From Dipylidium caninum (lineage: Eukaryota; Platyhelminthes; Cestoda; Cyclophyllidea; Dipylidiidae), in contig QEYB01001164.1 of NCBI GenBank assembly GCA_017562135.1, forward strand, positions 310,001-374,000: a DNA stretch of 64,000 nt, written 5' to 3'. This document shows, piece after piece, positions 43,695-57,756 of the stretch (the first letter of the stretch is position 1; the number at the start of each line of letters is the position of its first letter). A program made the position numbers and the translations under genes. The notes below the pieces were generated by a model. That model did no database searches and had not been told where the DNA came from. It was given only the letters and a program-made list of their open reading frames with translations.

Positions 43695-44872
43695 CCCATC
43701 CACATGCAAACACACCGAGCGTTGATTTACAACCTAAAAGGCTGCGGCAGCTGGAGATAAGTGGTGCATTTCATGATACCGGAAAGAATATGTCCCTGAT
43801 TTTTCATAAACGAGTAATTAAGTGCCATCCACTACGTCAGCGCCTCCTCCCCGAAATGACTAGTGTTTCTCATTTGTCCCACAATCTGTGAGGATCGAAT
43901 AGCGAAGGGGTGGAAAGGAGTTAGGGTGTAAAGTCCTTGGGACTGGTACCGTCAAATTGACGAAGAGGGGATATTTGGTGTGATTACTCCGCACTTATTC
44001 TCAGGAAGTGCATCTCAAAGTAATAAATCAAGATCTCCCTTAACAAACCTCGTTTTAGTGTCAAGGGGGTACTCGAGACAAAAAGGACTTTAGTTTTACT
44101 ACAGGAATGCTGAGAGAATCTGGCACAACTGCATTCCTGACTCCGCGCATGAGCAATCCTTCACTATGGCCAAAAGACTACCTCAGATCCATCGCCTGCG
44201 GGCTAAACAGGGCCACTTAAGTGGAGAAATGATGTTTCTTACTAGTTTCATAAAGCCTAGGACGACTTCAGCTGAAATCCACATTAGGCACAAACTGGAA
44301 GTCAGCGAAAGGGTTCCAAATTCCTCGACACCAACCTTCACTAACAAACGCGATTTCCCCTTCAAGTGTATGCGTCCAAATGGAGCAATTTGGAGGTGAC
44401 TTCGTTAATTTTATTTGATTGGGGAATAATTGGAATGAAAATTTTCCTCAGAAGAAAGAGCTCCAGCACCCGAAACATGCATCAAGTGGACCATTTAGGG
44501 CGTGACAACAGATCGGGCGTCGCTGAAGGCAGGAGGGAGGCGCAAAGGCGGGTATTTCGCAAAATTATTGTGGGGAGGGTATTTCAACGAATCTTCGTTC
44601 ACTACTACACCTGTGGAATAAACCTACCGAAATTCCACTCGTCAAGAATGCGTAAATAAAGGTTGTACTGATCAAACTTTTAATTTCGTACGTACCCGAA
44701 ACACTTGATACTTGACCGATCTGAAGATTCCTGCCATCAATTTTCTGAGCTATCAATTAGGGCGCTGCTAACAAATGCAATCATTCATTTACCCGTTCCC
44801 GAATTTCATAAACAATCTTCTTGCATTCCCCCTCCCCAGTCCCCTATCGCCCCTTTCTTTCCTCTGGGTCTC

Positions 44873-44901
44873 CCGCCCTCCGCCCTCCGCCCTCCGCCCT
44901 C
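44873..44901. repeat. CCGCCCT tandem repeat
   Basis: About four copies of a 7-base unit. Confidence 0.75.
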
Positions 44902-46499
44902 TGCCCGCTGGCCACGCTGACACCGCCCACCGATGTGCCCAGGTAGGCTGCATAAACATCCTGATTTTTTACGAGTGAAAAAAAAAAATATGTGCGCCGG
45001 CTTCTGCACCCAACTCTGCGTTTGACAACGTTAAATGACAAGTGGTGACAATAGCCAACGCCTAGATTAATGGAAGTCGGAGAGGGAGATGCCAAGTGCC
45101 AAGGTGGATTTTACATTGACGAGTAGTACTTATCTAGACGCAAGACTAAAAAGCCCTCGCGAACAATCTTCATTGTCTTCAGAGAACAGGCAGTGCCGTC
45201 ACCCAAACTTCGATTTATAAGCCAGACTAAAGAGTGATATGTGGAGAATGAGCCAAATCCAGGAAATGCCCTGTGCCTGTCGTTTAGTGCGGGTTAAGAT
45301 GAAACAGGTAGACACATTTCCAGGCAGCACGAGACTGCAATAACCTCGTCTTCACGACATTTTCGAGTGGATGACGATGTCGAAAGAGGTGGAAGTCAGT
45401 CTCCCATAATTACTTGGATTTGCTGCCTAACGTGAGCACTGGAGAGCCCAAGCTCCGGGGCAATCGTAAGGGGCGTAGCTTCCAATTCTCCTACCAGTGC
45501 AGGGGCACAGGACGCGGGTGTGCAAAAACTGCATCCTACAGGAAGTGCTATGCAATAAAATATTACGGTTATTTCCTAAATCCATTTCATTTATTAGCTA
45601 ATCAGGACTTTTAGCCAAATCTGGTACTTCCAAAACATATCTCATGCCCTCCACACTTCTCCACCTCGCGGTCACTCACACTGAGCTAACACGATTTTGT
45701 GGGCTACAACTCACCTCCGATTAGGCGGCCCGCGAGACGGAAACTGGCAGCTGATCGGGCCGAGAAATGTTAACGCGCCAACATCAAGTGAAACAAGCGG
45801 TGAAGCGTAAGAGGCAATTCATTGTCATCGAGTGAACCGGACGTGGTATTGAGTGAAGTATCCCTTGATAGACGAGAAATCAGAAGTCTTAGAGAATGGC
45901 ACTAGGACTATTTATGCGACAAATTGGAAGCTAGAGATGAAGTCCAAAGCTACGGGGGTGAAAATTCCACTCCGTCATCATGAACATCGCCTATATGACT
46001 TCGCTTCGAAACACACCCAAAGTTGGGTAAGATGAGAGCTATTTTGAGGTCGAAAGACATTGCCTGCAGAAACGTCGACACACAAACGAATTGATGTGGA
46101 CCGAGTATTTCCACTTTTGCCCACTGGCTTAGACTGGACACTTAAAAGGTTCTCTGTCGTCGTCACGCCTGTATTTCCTAGCTCTTGTTATTAAACCGCA
46201 CGATAACAGGAGAACCGACGAGAATTCTGGAAAAAAAGTACCCTTGGGAGTGGAAGATTGGTGTATTCAAGCAAGAGGACAGAATGAGGAGAAATGGAGT
46301 CTAAAATCATCGACTTTAAACCAGGAGAAATGTTATACTGGCATGGGATCTAGTTGTTTTAGCAACAGGTCACACGTTCGAGTTAGAAGGCTAATGAGAG
46401 TAGCTAATACCTGAGGTATCAACTTGCCAAACACCACACAAAATGGTGGGTAGCAGGAGGATGAATAACGGAGGAAAAAGTGCCAAATTAGAGAATTCT

Positions 46500-46692
46500 T
46501 AAGGCCTCGCAAATGACTGTTCCATTGACAAGTCTACTATTCCAAAGGTGCTTTTTCGTGCACTGGTAGGAGAAGGTGACAGGATCCGCTGTGGCACTCC
46601 TAGGGACGCGATGGACAGTTTTATCCGGATGACCGCCGACTTGGCCACAACCGAATTCACTCTTGCCGAAGCACTCAGTGTGTGATCGCGTA
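46500..46692 (-). other. Open stretch, possible Cys-rich exon
   Basis: The - strand reads CFGKSEFGCGQVGGHPDKTV and later PVTFSYQCTKKHLW and NGTVICEA, loosely like a sushi/CCP module. The opposite strand is also open here (DRIRCGTPRDAMDSF). Splice sites are not convincing for either, so the assignment is weak. Confidence 0.22.
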
Positions 46693-47196
46693 GCTAGCGA
46701 TGGGAAGCTCTATCTTGGACCGCCTTTTCCTTAGGCTCTCAGGAAGGCAGACTGCGGTGGAACACGTTGGAAAAGGCGAGTTCTACGGGAACAGTGAGAG
46801 TCAATGCAACAAAAGCAGGACCTCTTTTTGGAGGTCTCTCGCCCGCGATTCACATGCCGGTGATTTGGTCTATTCCTTACCATGGATGGCATCCGCAGTT
46901 ATCCTCGGAGCCAGAAGAAGTCATCCCTGTCGCGGTTTGCTTTAATGATTCACAGATGCACATATTATGAGGGAAGACTTGGCCGCAACACCGCAAGCCA
47001 AATTCTTCCACGGTGTTATATTATGATTTTGGACGATTTGCTCTTTAGTGATATTCGTGGACCACTTGAAGAATTTCACCTCAACGATGGGTACCTGAGA
47101 GCTTTCAAAAACTACACTTACATTGGCATTTGTGTCTACTCCACTTGAGCTGAAATAGACCGGATACTTTTATTCTGTTTCCCTTCCTCTACTCAC

Positions 47197-47337
47197 AATA
47201 AGAGCTGACACGAACACATCGACGCTTCGCCGATAGTCAAAGGCCTTCTGCTGAAGAGGTGAGTCTCGTGTCTCTATACGCAGGTTTAAGGTCTTCACAC
47301 ACCCGAGTGCGGCCTTCTCACTGTGGAGTCCCAACGT
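47197..47337 (-). CDS. Candidate exon, unidentified protein
   Basis: 47 codons, phase 0 at both ends, TLGLHSEKAALGCVKTLNLR then IETRDSPLQQKAFDYRRSVD and VFVSALI. The donor is GTGAGTAG; the acceptor is CCTTAAG, or alternatively CCACAG. Composition is protein-like and a compatible exon lies just upstream (47608-47772). Family not recognised; a match to an integrin alpha calf domain was considered but not convincing. Confidence 0.4.
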
Positions 47338-47607
47338 CTTAAGGGACGAAGGTCGACGTCCTGACGTAGATATCGCTCCCGACCGTTTTTAAAATTGGTT
47401 CATATCGCTGCTTCGTCCCTCTGCTCGCAGCTGTCATCCTTGTGAGAACCTTCCCAAACCCTCCTTCCACCCGCGCCAAATGGTCACTAAGGAAAATGTG
47501 GACCTCGGGTTAAAGTCCACCCAAGAAAGGCATAAAGCAATTCTTTCAACTAGTAAAATTCCCAATATCATATCATTAAGGCCATTTCCGCCCCCCCCCC
47601 CTCTTAC

Positions 47608-47772
47608 CTCTCTTGATAGCGTGGTCTTCAGGCCCCGTATTCTGTCAGCTAGTTTTGGTTCACCTCCTCCATCCTCGTTCACCTCCTCCTTAAAGGCGAA
47701 GTGAAACACCCTACTGTTATCGCAGAATAGGGCATTGAAGGTCGTCACTCGCATTCCCACAATGAGCAGAGC
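47608..47772 (-). CDS. Candidate exon, unidentified protein
   Basis: 55 codons, phase 0 at both ends, ALLIVGMRVTTFNALFCDNS then RVFHFAFKEEVNEDGGGEPK and LADRIRGLKTTLSRE. The acceptor is TTTTATAG and the donor a strong GTAAGAGG. A small segment at 47122-47149 (TTTCAG...GTAAGT) could belong to the same gene, but its phase does not connect cleanly. Family not recognised. Confidence 0.42.
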
Positions 47773-49612
47773 CTATAAAATGAGGCTTTTATCCTTTTAA
47801 CGCGGATAATGGCAGGGATTTGGCCAGAGGAGAAGGCAATAAGCCGGCCTCTGTACCTTTGCGCCTGAAAGCGCAATAATTTCAGTTGAATTTTCCAGCC
47901 ATCAACATGCACCCAACCGCTTTAAATAAATCGCGGAGCCATGCCATCATTTCTCTTTTTTTTCCTCGGTGTAGACACTGCCAAAGTCCCACGGAGGGGC
48001 GGCGGCACGACGAGAAATTCACTCAAGGCGTAACAGACCACACAATGAAAAAGATAAAAAAGGCCACCATCTCGGTTTACGTGAAGCCTCCTTCAGACTA
48101 GTCAAGATGATGTGGAGAAGTAAATTTTCGTGACTGTGAAATCTGACAATTTGCGTTTGAGACTCTGACAGCTTCAACATAAACTCGTGTGGGAATATGA
48201 ATGCTTGGAGTAATCAAGTTCTCGCCATGAACGAGCTCAGGAGTAGCAGTGTAATTGGTTACAGGTAAGATCAAAACAAACACTGCTGTTCCTGAATCAA
48301 GAGAAGGAGAAATGGTACTTGATGGGAGATTGCGAAACGATCATTGCGATGTCTGCGTCTCCCCTCACTTCTAGCATTAGGCAAGGCCACTTAGCTTCAT
48401 TGGTGGGCATCTGGCAGACCCTCACCGCTGCCGTGAAGCCCTAAAGTAATTTTGGCCCCTGAATGCGACTTGATGCGAGTTGAGCAACAACTAAAGTCGA
48501 CGAAGTAATGGAGGTGGAGTGCAGTAAGCGTTGACCAGCTCTACTCCCGACAACCGACTCGGTCTCCTCTTTTGTGAACGCAGTCATCAGACCATGGAGC
48601 CATCGTTTTTTAATCCATTAGTTTACAAAGTGGTGTTTGATGTGAAGCGAAAGACTCCGAAGTGGGAAAAAGTGATTTATCAAGGTGATTGAATGTACTC
48701 AGGTGAAACGTAAATTATCCTCCGTCGGTGGCCTCTGACCACGGCGACAGGCAGCCTATTTGGCAGGATTTCGCCATCGACAGGGATCCCATGGCACCTT
48801 CACAATTGCCGTCACAAAATGGTTAAGGTTGGAAGCGGAATTCATGAAGTTGTCAGTTTGTAGCGCAATGTCATCACTTTTTGAGACTCAGGTGACTAAG
48901 AGCTGTCACACATCCCGGCGACCAAGAAACTTGACTGAATCTTTAACAAGATGCTTTGGGTTTTCTATTTAGTTGGTCCCGTCAAGGTCTCCATGCGTTC
49001 CAGCCAGACAGTGTCGGCTTCACTGTCGCAAGACGGACTATGCTGAGATGGTAGCTGTGCAAGGTGTTGTTAATTGTTGTTGGTAATTGTTTGTTTGCCC
49101 ACCGTCCCCCGTTGTTGTGAAGTCTTGGTATTATGGCCGCGCCCATGAGCCTTCTGCGCCCCGCCCACCTCTTGGCTCCTGCTGCACATCGCGTCGGCAT
49201 TCCTGGCTTTATAGGATCAAGAAACACAGAGTGGAGTGGAAGAAGAGGCGGACCAGGCATCCGGGTAATTCGCTTGAATTCGCTCTCAACCGATGCCTTG
49301 ATGCTCCCAAAGGGGCTAAGAAAATGCGCCCTAAGAGAATAAAGTGAAGATGTGCACGGCGCGCCTCGTCTAATGAAGGTAACAAGAGGAGGGTTCCGCA
49401 GTTCCTTTGGAGACCGGTGAAACAGTCAAGGCTGTCAGGGTGTTTCACGGTGATGAGGGAAGTTGAGGTAGGATTTTATTCCTCCAATGTAGAATGCCGG
49501 TTAAAAGCACCATAATTGGGTAAATAAATATGATGGTGCAGGGGGCGCCGAGGAATGGTTGAGAAACAGATGAAAAATGTGAGGAAAAAGGTCGGAATCC
49601 CGGTGTATTACG

Positions 49613-49617
<5 letters not shown>

Positions 49618-49646
<29 letters not shown>
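49618..49646. repeat. (CA)n microsatellite
   Basis: About 14 perfect CA units. Confidence 0.95.
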
Positions 49647-49648
<2 letters not shown>

Positions 49649-52600
49649 ACAAATCCACACTCCTTGCGCACATACACAAGCAGATGTCCAGGCCGCCGAC
49701 AAATTCCCATGACATTTGCTAGTATTGACATCAAAACTAAATTGTAAACCATGAGACGGCAGAGATTCCCTCGCGTTTATCGGGGAGTTTTGAGGCAAAA
49801 GAGGCCACCTATAATGGTCCACCTCGCGTTCTATCAGTTGACTTTCATGCAAACTTATTTTTAGCCCGTGTTTTGGCCAACACTGAAATGTGGAAGGAAA
49901 TTGTGAGCCGCAGCAAGGGGATGTCGTCTTGAAGACGAAATAAGAAATGATGATGGGAGAGGGGGAGGGGGAGAGGACGAGTGCCTCTACGCTATCCCTC
50001 TTTTCCCACCAAAGAGAAGGCGCCATGGTTGAAGGGAAACTGCTCTGCGTTGGAATGACGTCTGAACGTTCGTGTTCACATAGTTAAATTCACTGACTTC
50101 GGGTGCCAACTGTTGAAGACGATTTCCTTCTGCGCAGCACTTTCTAGAAACCGCAAACCTCTGGGAATAACCATGACATTGACGGATAAACCTTGGAATT
50201 ATCCTCCAACCGTCCTGTGTTTAGGCAAGTCGAGCACCGCGGCGAATTTGGCACAGGCAGGAAGTCGAGCTCTTCGATGTTTTGTGCCCTCGACTCTGAT
50301 TTGAATATAATTGGGGAGCGTAAACAACATCGACACACCCATGGCATCCGAAGCCAGGCGTTTGGGGTGTAGGCTCTTTTGAACTGCGTGTGGAGGCTTT
50401 GACAGTTGAGTGATGTGGCGTGTGGTTCGGCAACCAACCGACCACTCGACAAAAGTGCACGGATTTAGGCCCGACTTATTGGTTGCCGTTAGTGTCTCTA
50501 ATGCCGAAATTCCCCCCTCCGAGGCTGGGAGGAGAATTGCACGAGAAAGAAGAGGACAATTCCGACAGATGTGAAAGTATCTGGCTGTTGCTCCGATGTC
50601 GCGATTTAACACTTTTCTTTAGGATCTTGGCAAGTTTGCTTCCAAAAATGTCTAAGCATAAAATCTTACGGCCTCGCGTGTTATCGGGGACGACATTCAA
50701 CGCTACCGGCCGTTCACGTTCCCAGTAGGGAATGCTGGCCGAGTGAACATTTGGGTCAGTAAGTTCAAAGCATTACTTAAAAGATGTTGAAAAAATTTCC
50801 TGCAAGCAACATTTGCGCAACCTGGAAGGACATATATTCCGTGCCTGTGAATAAAAAGGATCTCTAACATTAAGTGAAAGCGTTACTGTTGAAGAAGAGG
50901 ACGACGCGTATGATTTTGTCATACTTAGGCGGAAGAAGCGAGGCGGATAGACGGAAAGCCTAATTCGGGGACCGTGACGCAGATGTCTCCCGTACCCCAG
51001 GAGGTTGTCCCGCTGCCACCCAAACTGCCCATTTGTGCTCCATATGGGAGGAAATTGCCTCTACTGATTTATACTGCCTTCTTTCTGGTCTCCAGTCCAA
51101 TCAGAAGGACAATTGCTTCTCTTTTCGACTCCTGGCGGACGAGAAAAATGCCCTCCTCAACTTCATCGTCCATACAGCACAGAATACTCTGGCACTAGAA
51201 GGATTCGTTATTTTGGTGTCTCTGTGTGGGCGTGTGGCTGAGTGATGGGCATGTTTAGCCCCTGCACCAGCACGAGGAGTCCGATTGTGCAGTAGCAATC
51301 ACATCGCCCCGTGCGCTGAGAAAAGGCGACGTGAAAGCGGATCATGTCCCATGTATGAACCTCCAATTACTCGTATTTCACCCAGTTTGACAGATAATTT
51401 CGTCAATGTGAAGCAAAATTTATCTTACTTTTTTAGGGCCTTTGAAGCAGAAAACAATTATTCACTACACACTTTTCAAGACTCTTCGATCCTGTTGCCA
51501 TGACACCCCATCACAATAATTAGCTGTCACACTACCCATATGGAACTACGTCCAAAAAAACTCCACAAATTAGGCGATATATCACAACAAGATCAAAGAA
51601 CACGGAGAAATGCCTCAGTGGGTTTTCATTGAGTGACACGTCGCCATAATAAGAAGTTGTGACAACACACTCCGAACACATGATTTATCCGTCACCAGTC
51701 TCGCCTTCATGTTCTTATTTCAGTCGGTGGGTCTTCTGAGCTGCTTTTTCGTATGCTCGGAGACCCTCCCTTCCTCGAGAACGACTGTAGAGGGCATAGC
51801 TAAGAGTAGATTTTTTCCCAGCCCATTCCGACAGGTATTTCGAGTGAACAGCCTTTTAATCATCGCGGCTTCAATCATATGAAGGTAAATAAATGGACTT
51901 CACTTGCTCCTCAAAGTCACGTTAACAGACCGATCCGAGCGGCGGAATTCCGTAAGGTGAGGTTCCTCTCCTTACCAAGTACTGTTTACAAAGGAATGTT
52001 ACGAGCATGGTGACAACACTTCCGGTACTAGTAAATATCTAAGTGCATCTTTGTATACTTGGCTGCTGTTGGGAGGACTCGCCTATCACATTAAGTCAAG
52101 TAAACTTCAACGAGCAGGAATGTCCGTCACGCAAAATGCCTCAGATACCCTCGCTAAGGCGCCTTGGAGAGGGCTTGAGCTGGGCAATGAGACTTGGGCT
52201 CCGTTTACCCAGCATTACCAGTAAGACGTAAAATGTAATTCTGTCAAGCGGTGGGTTTCACCAGTAGAATTTTCCAAAAATACCGGCACACATCTCGTCA
52301 CGTCAGGTGAGGAATTCTCTTGACTGTGGCAGGAAACCAGTTTGCCCGCGTTGGAGCCCGGTAATAGCGCCTTTGACGTCCCACCAAACTTTCCTGACAG
52401 CATGCAGTGAAAGCCCATTCAAGCACGCTCAGATGTGTCAAATCCGCCTTACCGAGCCACTCTTGACAGGTACGGTGCCAATGCGGCGCCATTTCCGATT
52501 AAAAACCTCTCGACCTTTCATAATTACTCGGTTTTCCTGTTTCCACAATGGTTACCTTATAAAAATTGAGGCTTTTCGAAGCGTCGCGTACACCCGAAAT

Positions 52601-55131
52601 TCTTTCCGAAAAGAGGTGAACATCACTTAATATGAAGTCTTTATTGCCAGTTCAGATCACCTGCCCAAAGCCATTCCTTCTTCTTAATGTAGGGGCTTCC
52701 ATGGCGAAAAAGACGAACGGGTGTTGGGATTCACCGGAAAAAGTAATTGCACAAATGTGTGACTCGCGTCCCTAAAGGCACGCAGATATGGAATAGGTCT
52801 TTTGTGCAAACAACTGGCAACGTTTAACGTGAATTGGATGGCAGGTGATATAAAAGTAAAGTTAAAACTAAAATAAAATGGAGAAAAAATCGGGAGAAGT
52901 CATTTTTGCAGATTAACTGGCTTAAATTCCACTGGGTAATGAGGTTCGGCTTAGACTCGTCTACCTGCTACGCAGCGACGACGTCGTCAAATGCAGAGGT
53001 GGTTGAAGGCGCCAAGGGTTTTCACCGCTGGTACTGGCGGCTGGCAATGCCGTGAGCCGGCGTCATTGTGTCATCACTTGTTGGCAGCAGTAGTCTAAAA
53101 AAGCGGTCGCTTGAATGATACTACTAAAATGACTTCAAGTGATAACCGAGCCACTGCTTCTTAGAACTTTCGCAAAGTGTGCAGCACTCGCATCCTGTCA
53201 GTGTGTGCCAAACTAGTTTTCACGCATTTCGGCTTTAGGAGGCACTGACATTGCTTCCGCTTCCTCTCCTCGGATTGTCCGGTATTTAAAGAGTTTCATA
53301 GCCAGGCTAATGCTTGAGATTCCGCCTCCAGCCTTGACGGCCGGGTAAAACTTCCGGAGGGTGAACATCAGGAAGCCGCAAAAGCGGGTAGACACACCCG
53401 CCAAACATCAAGCAATGAGGCTGTCGACTGATCGAAAGCACGTCTGGAAGGTGAGTCCCATTCGAGGTAACATCGGCCGTCCATTGTCGCTCCCAGAGCT
53501 TTCAAGTGAGGAGAAATTAGAGGAAAACTGTGAAGAACTCATCGTCAGTTTTTGGCACACCAGAACTGTAATCGCTACTTACTTTATTTCAGGGGCGAAA
53601 ATTTTTGGATCCGAGTAATGCAGGGGTTAAGCTTCCTACGTCCCCTCTTTGAAGATGGATTGCGGTGCGAATTCCAGAAGGATAAACTTTTATGATGACG
53701 CAAATGAGACATTGGAGAGGCTGAAAAATTATTAAGACAACCATCCCTCTTGAAATGGAATTGCTAGTTGAGGATTCTGTGGATGCGGAGGAATGTGACA
53801 CCGCCCATGGTAAGAAACAATTCTGAAGACAGTAAGGGGAGAAGCGTTAACTGAGACCTTTCAAATTCATAAGTTGGCGTCAGGAAAGACTACACTGGAC
53901 GCACTGACGACGAAGTGCTTCTTTCAATGCCTGAAACCTGTCGACTTTACGTTGAAGCTACTTCGAGAAGGGGTCTATTCGATCACTTCTCCTCGATAGA
54001 CGTCTTCTTGATCATTTGAGATGATGACAACAAAGGCGTAATTTGGCCGAGTTCCATTCCAGGCGGGTGTTATTATTGCAACGGGACTGACTCCTCCTAA
54101 ATCAGTGAAAAGTTTGGCAGGCGGCAAGGCTTGTGGAACGGAATAACGTAGTCAAGGTTCGTTGAAATTTGCTCCCAACCCAGTCATGTCAGTTTTGTTT
54201 TTTGAAGTGAAGACAAAAGGCAGTAGGACCGTCTTCCGTTCATCCACGGCGACCTTGTGAAAGCTGTGCAATGCAGGGTTAAAATGTTAAACTCGACATT
54301 ATTAGGAAAAGAATCTTTAAGAGGAGGAGAATACCGGACAACTTCTGTTTTCGAATGGGTTATTTTGCGCTCGGGACAACAGACTGGAAGTCGGGTTGAG
54401 GGTGAAACGAACGGGTGACCTCTCGGAGTTTCGCTGAAAATGTCGAGTTGTGAGAAATTCAGTTTATTAAACGATGTCCTCTTACCAAACAGTGTCTTCC
54501 CGCTGTCAGTAAAATGCCTTCCTGCCCTTGTTTTCCCGAGAACCGATTAAGGAAGCGTCTTATTAATTAAAGCAGAAAGAAAGCGCCTACGCAATTGATC
54601 AGGAGAAGTGACTTTGACAATTAAGCGTCAGAAATTAAGAGTGACATCCACTGACATGCGGAGCTGCCCTGCTCGCCCTCGGGTGGGGAGCATAGAAGAA
54701 GGGGCGGTAAATACAAAGGATTGGAGCCTACAGGCACTAACGTCTAAATTACACCAATTGTTAAAGTGCTTCCTTTAATTCTTCCACAAAATAACCCCAA
54801 AGTGACAAGGGAAGTTAAATAATTGCCTCGCGCCAACCTCAAGTCCTCTAAATAACCAACCTCTGCTGATCCCTTGGCCCGTAAATGCGTGTATCGCGGG
54901 GGCGTTCAACCTGTTCCAACGGGAAAAAAAATATCAGGAAGAAATTCCTAAGTAGCACGAGTGAGTCATGCGATCTCTCAAAAAGGACACTTTCAAGGGT
55001 GAATGACTTCGCCAGCATTCCCCACCGACGTGACGACGTCATCAGAGCCCCGGAGTTTGCCACTTTGCCAGCAGGAAAATGAAATCAAATGTCATGAAAA
55101 GCCCTGTTTATGCGGGCATCGACTTGGGATT

Positions 55132-55158
55132 GTGCGTGTGTGCGTGTGTATGTGTGTG
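55132..55158. repeat. GT-rich microsatellite
   Basis: Imperfect GTGTGCGTGTGTATGTGTG tract. Confidence 0.75.
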
Positions 55159-56788
55159 GCAATCCTCAACCTCCAAATGTCTGCCCCTTTCAGCGCCGTC
55201 CACATTTATTTCGCGGACAGGGGAATTGCCTTGGTCACTTGCACTTCTTCTTCCCGTGTTTAGTTTTAGTTTATTAGCCACCACACTGGATATTATGTTG
55301 GGCTATCGACAAAAATTTAACAGAAAATTATTCCTTTCATTCAGAAATGGCCTTGGAGGCCACCTCGGGTGATATTCGGAATGTCCTCATCAGAGCGAGG
55401 CGACAAAACTTGATGGTAACAACAGGAGTAGCCTATTTGAGCACTTTCGGTCGCCGAAATTGGCGAGTAAGGCGAATGAATTAGTCTCACCACCGGTGTC
55501 ACCAGTGCGGACCACGAAGTAACGGACCTATTCGATCGGGTGCGTGAGAATACCAGAACATGGACAGATTATTAAGGCAGATGACCTTGCTAAGATCTCA
55601 TTTTTAACTTTCGGCCAGAAATATAACGTCCAGAGTGCGGAGAAAGCTCGAAGGTCGTAAAAAAGAAACCGCTATTTAACAAAAGGACCAAAGTGATACA
55701 AATAAATTAAGAACAAATTTTAAGAATTAACGACCGTCTGTCCGTAGGGATGGACCACGAAACCCAAGTTGGGTGAGTGCGAAAACGCCTCTTCGGGGAA
55801 GTGGGAGATCAAGCGGCTCCTACCTTTCATGGCTCCCTATGGGAAATCTCTAAATGCGCTTTGTTTTCTTGGCCTATTTTCAAGAATGCATCAGATCCAC
55901 AGTGGCCGGTCCTTCCTGCCTGGCGTCACGCGAAATGGTGCTCCTTACGTCGCGGTTGTGACTACGTCACTCAAGTGTCATTCTGCGGTAGTGGCAGAAA
56001 GACTGCCACACTACGTGAGCCATCACCACTCCATCAATGGATAGACTACAAATAGAAGAAGCGGGTCCTATAAAGGGGAGAAGGTGCAGGACAAAGTCAT
56101 AATCACCAGTCGTAAATATGAACGGACAGGTGGTAATCAAGTCGCACTCACCGAGAGGGAAGTGTTTACACCCACTCCCTGCCCCTTGAACCTCATTGTG
56201 GTGCCGAGGCTTCCATCCTCCCGGAGGCGGGACGGGAGAAGTGCGTGAACAAGCGTCGCCCACCCCCCTTTCCGCCCCCAAATCGCAGACCCTGTGGACA
56301 TGCGACTTCTACAAAACCAAATGGAGAAGTGGCGTTAATGAAATGACGAATACCTTGAGATTTAAGGTGGAAATACACTTCTCTTACAAATTAATGGTGT
56401 ATCAAAAAATGCAGAAAATAAACGCATTTTTTTTCCTTTAAACTTTTTATCTCCCAAAATTTCGGGAAGTAAGATAATGTTGAATTGTCACAGTACGTGT
56501 CAAGTTCCCTCACAACCGTCAATTTGTGTCTTGTAGGCTGAGAAAATTAGAACTCCTTTTAAATTGTCAGGCTGATTTTGTGCAGCCACTCGACCACAGG
56601 AAAGCTTTATTGTCCTCGTTTGGCGAGCAGTTTCCTGAGGCCGTGATCGTTCATCTTATGACGGTTTGAGGTTTAATATTTCCGTATCCCCTAAGGATTT
56701 TCAGGTCGTATGTGGTAGATACGAGAAAACTGACCAGAGATAAAATTTATAGTACAATTGAGGCAACCTCGACAAATGTGGAGGATTT

Positions 56789-56805
56789 GTGTGTGTGTGT
56801 GTGTG
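56789..56805. repeat. (GT)n microsatellite
   Basis: About eight perfect GT units. Confidence 0.85.
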
Positions 56806-57731
56806 ATCATTTTAATTGTCTTAACTACGTTTAATGTGTTTTACTGCCAGGCATAGCATTAATTTGCCCAGCAAAGGAGATTAAACTTGCTAATCGTCTC
56901 CCCTTTTACCTCCTTTGATCCGGTCAAGTGGTGAACTCTTCTACAGCCCGTAAGAATGAGCAAAAGCTTGAAATAGAGACCACTTAGGAGATGAGTCCAA
57001 AAAGCCCCAATTGACGTGGGAAACGACTTGGACCGCGTGTAGGCAAAATTTTGGCTCAAAATTCGCTTTATTAGTTTGTTATTCAACTACGATTCGCTTT
57101 GGCGCAGGAAATGCTAATGAATCGTTTGACCGATTGTGATACCCGCCTTGGCAGTCTTGATCACGTATGTACATTTTATGCATTTACACAAAAATTGCGC
57201 TCCACTTTGTTCTATGAATATCTCCCACCAATTTAGTCGTGTGATTTCGCTAACATCTCCATCCCTCACCACTTCCCAATGGGCCTCTGCGGTCGCGCCT
57301 CCTCTTAAATTTCCTCATTCACCAACTTATTTATGGGGAAAACAGATGTGAGGCTCCCAGTGATTTACTCGTACTGGCCTGCGGAAGAGAAGGGCAAAAT
57401 TTTGTCGGGCGATGCATTTCCGCATCAGTGATGATTCCCCCCGTTCCGGTGGGTACGAGTGGGTGTGTTGCCACAATTCCAAGATTTGTGGCAATAAAAT
57501 GAGAAGGTTACGCTGAAATTTCGTACTTGAATGGCCTGATCAACTAATCTTTTATCCGTTGGAATAATTAGCTCTTAACTATCATTACGGGGTTTGGTAA
57601 TTTTTGGAAAGAAATGTCACGGGAAACTAATTCCCTCTCCACTATTCAACATAATGGTTAATCCGAAAGTACACGAAAATCAGATCAAAATAATGTTCGG
57701 CCCGGCAGGAGCATTTGCTAACTATTATCCG

Positions 57732-57756
57732 GAGAGAGAGAGAGAGAGAGAGAGAG
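57732..57756. repeat. (GA)n microsatellite
   Basis: About 12 perfect GA units. Confidence 0.92.

Larger units (their letters stand above)
41800..46499. other. Intergenic or unidentified stretch
   Basis: No recognised gene. Contains CA-rich simple sequence (about 43674-43694), a CCGCCCT tandem (44873-44901) and the weak + candidate exons at 42713-43349. Confidence 0.5.

Noticed and set aside
46556..46688. + strand exon reading VLFRALVGEGDRIRCGTPRD
   Set aside because: Open and with an acceptor, but antisense to an equally open - strand stretch; no conserved family.
50144..50612. Overlapping open frames of 79-137 codons on the - strand
   Set aside because: Three frames overlap in the same region; stop-free runs this long are expected by chance in 64 kb, and none has motifs or good splice sites.
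51957..52229. 92-codon open stretch on the + strand with a good GTAAGA donor
   Set aside because: No start codon near its beginning, no phase-compatible next exon, and length within chance expectation.
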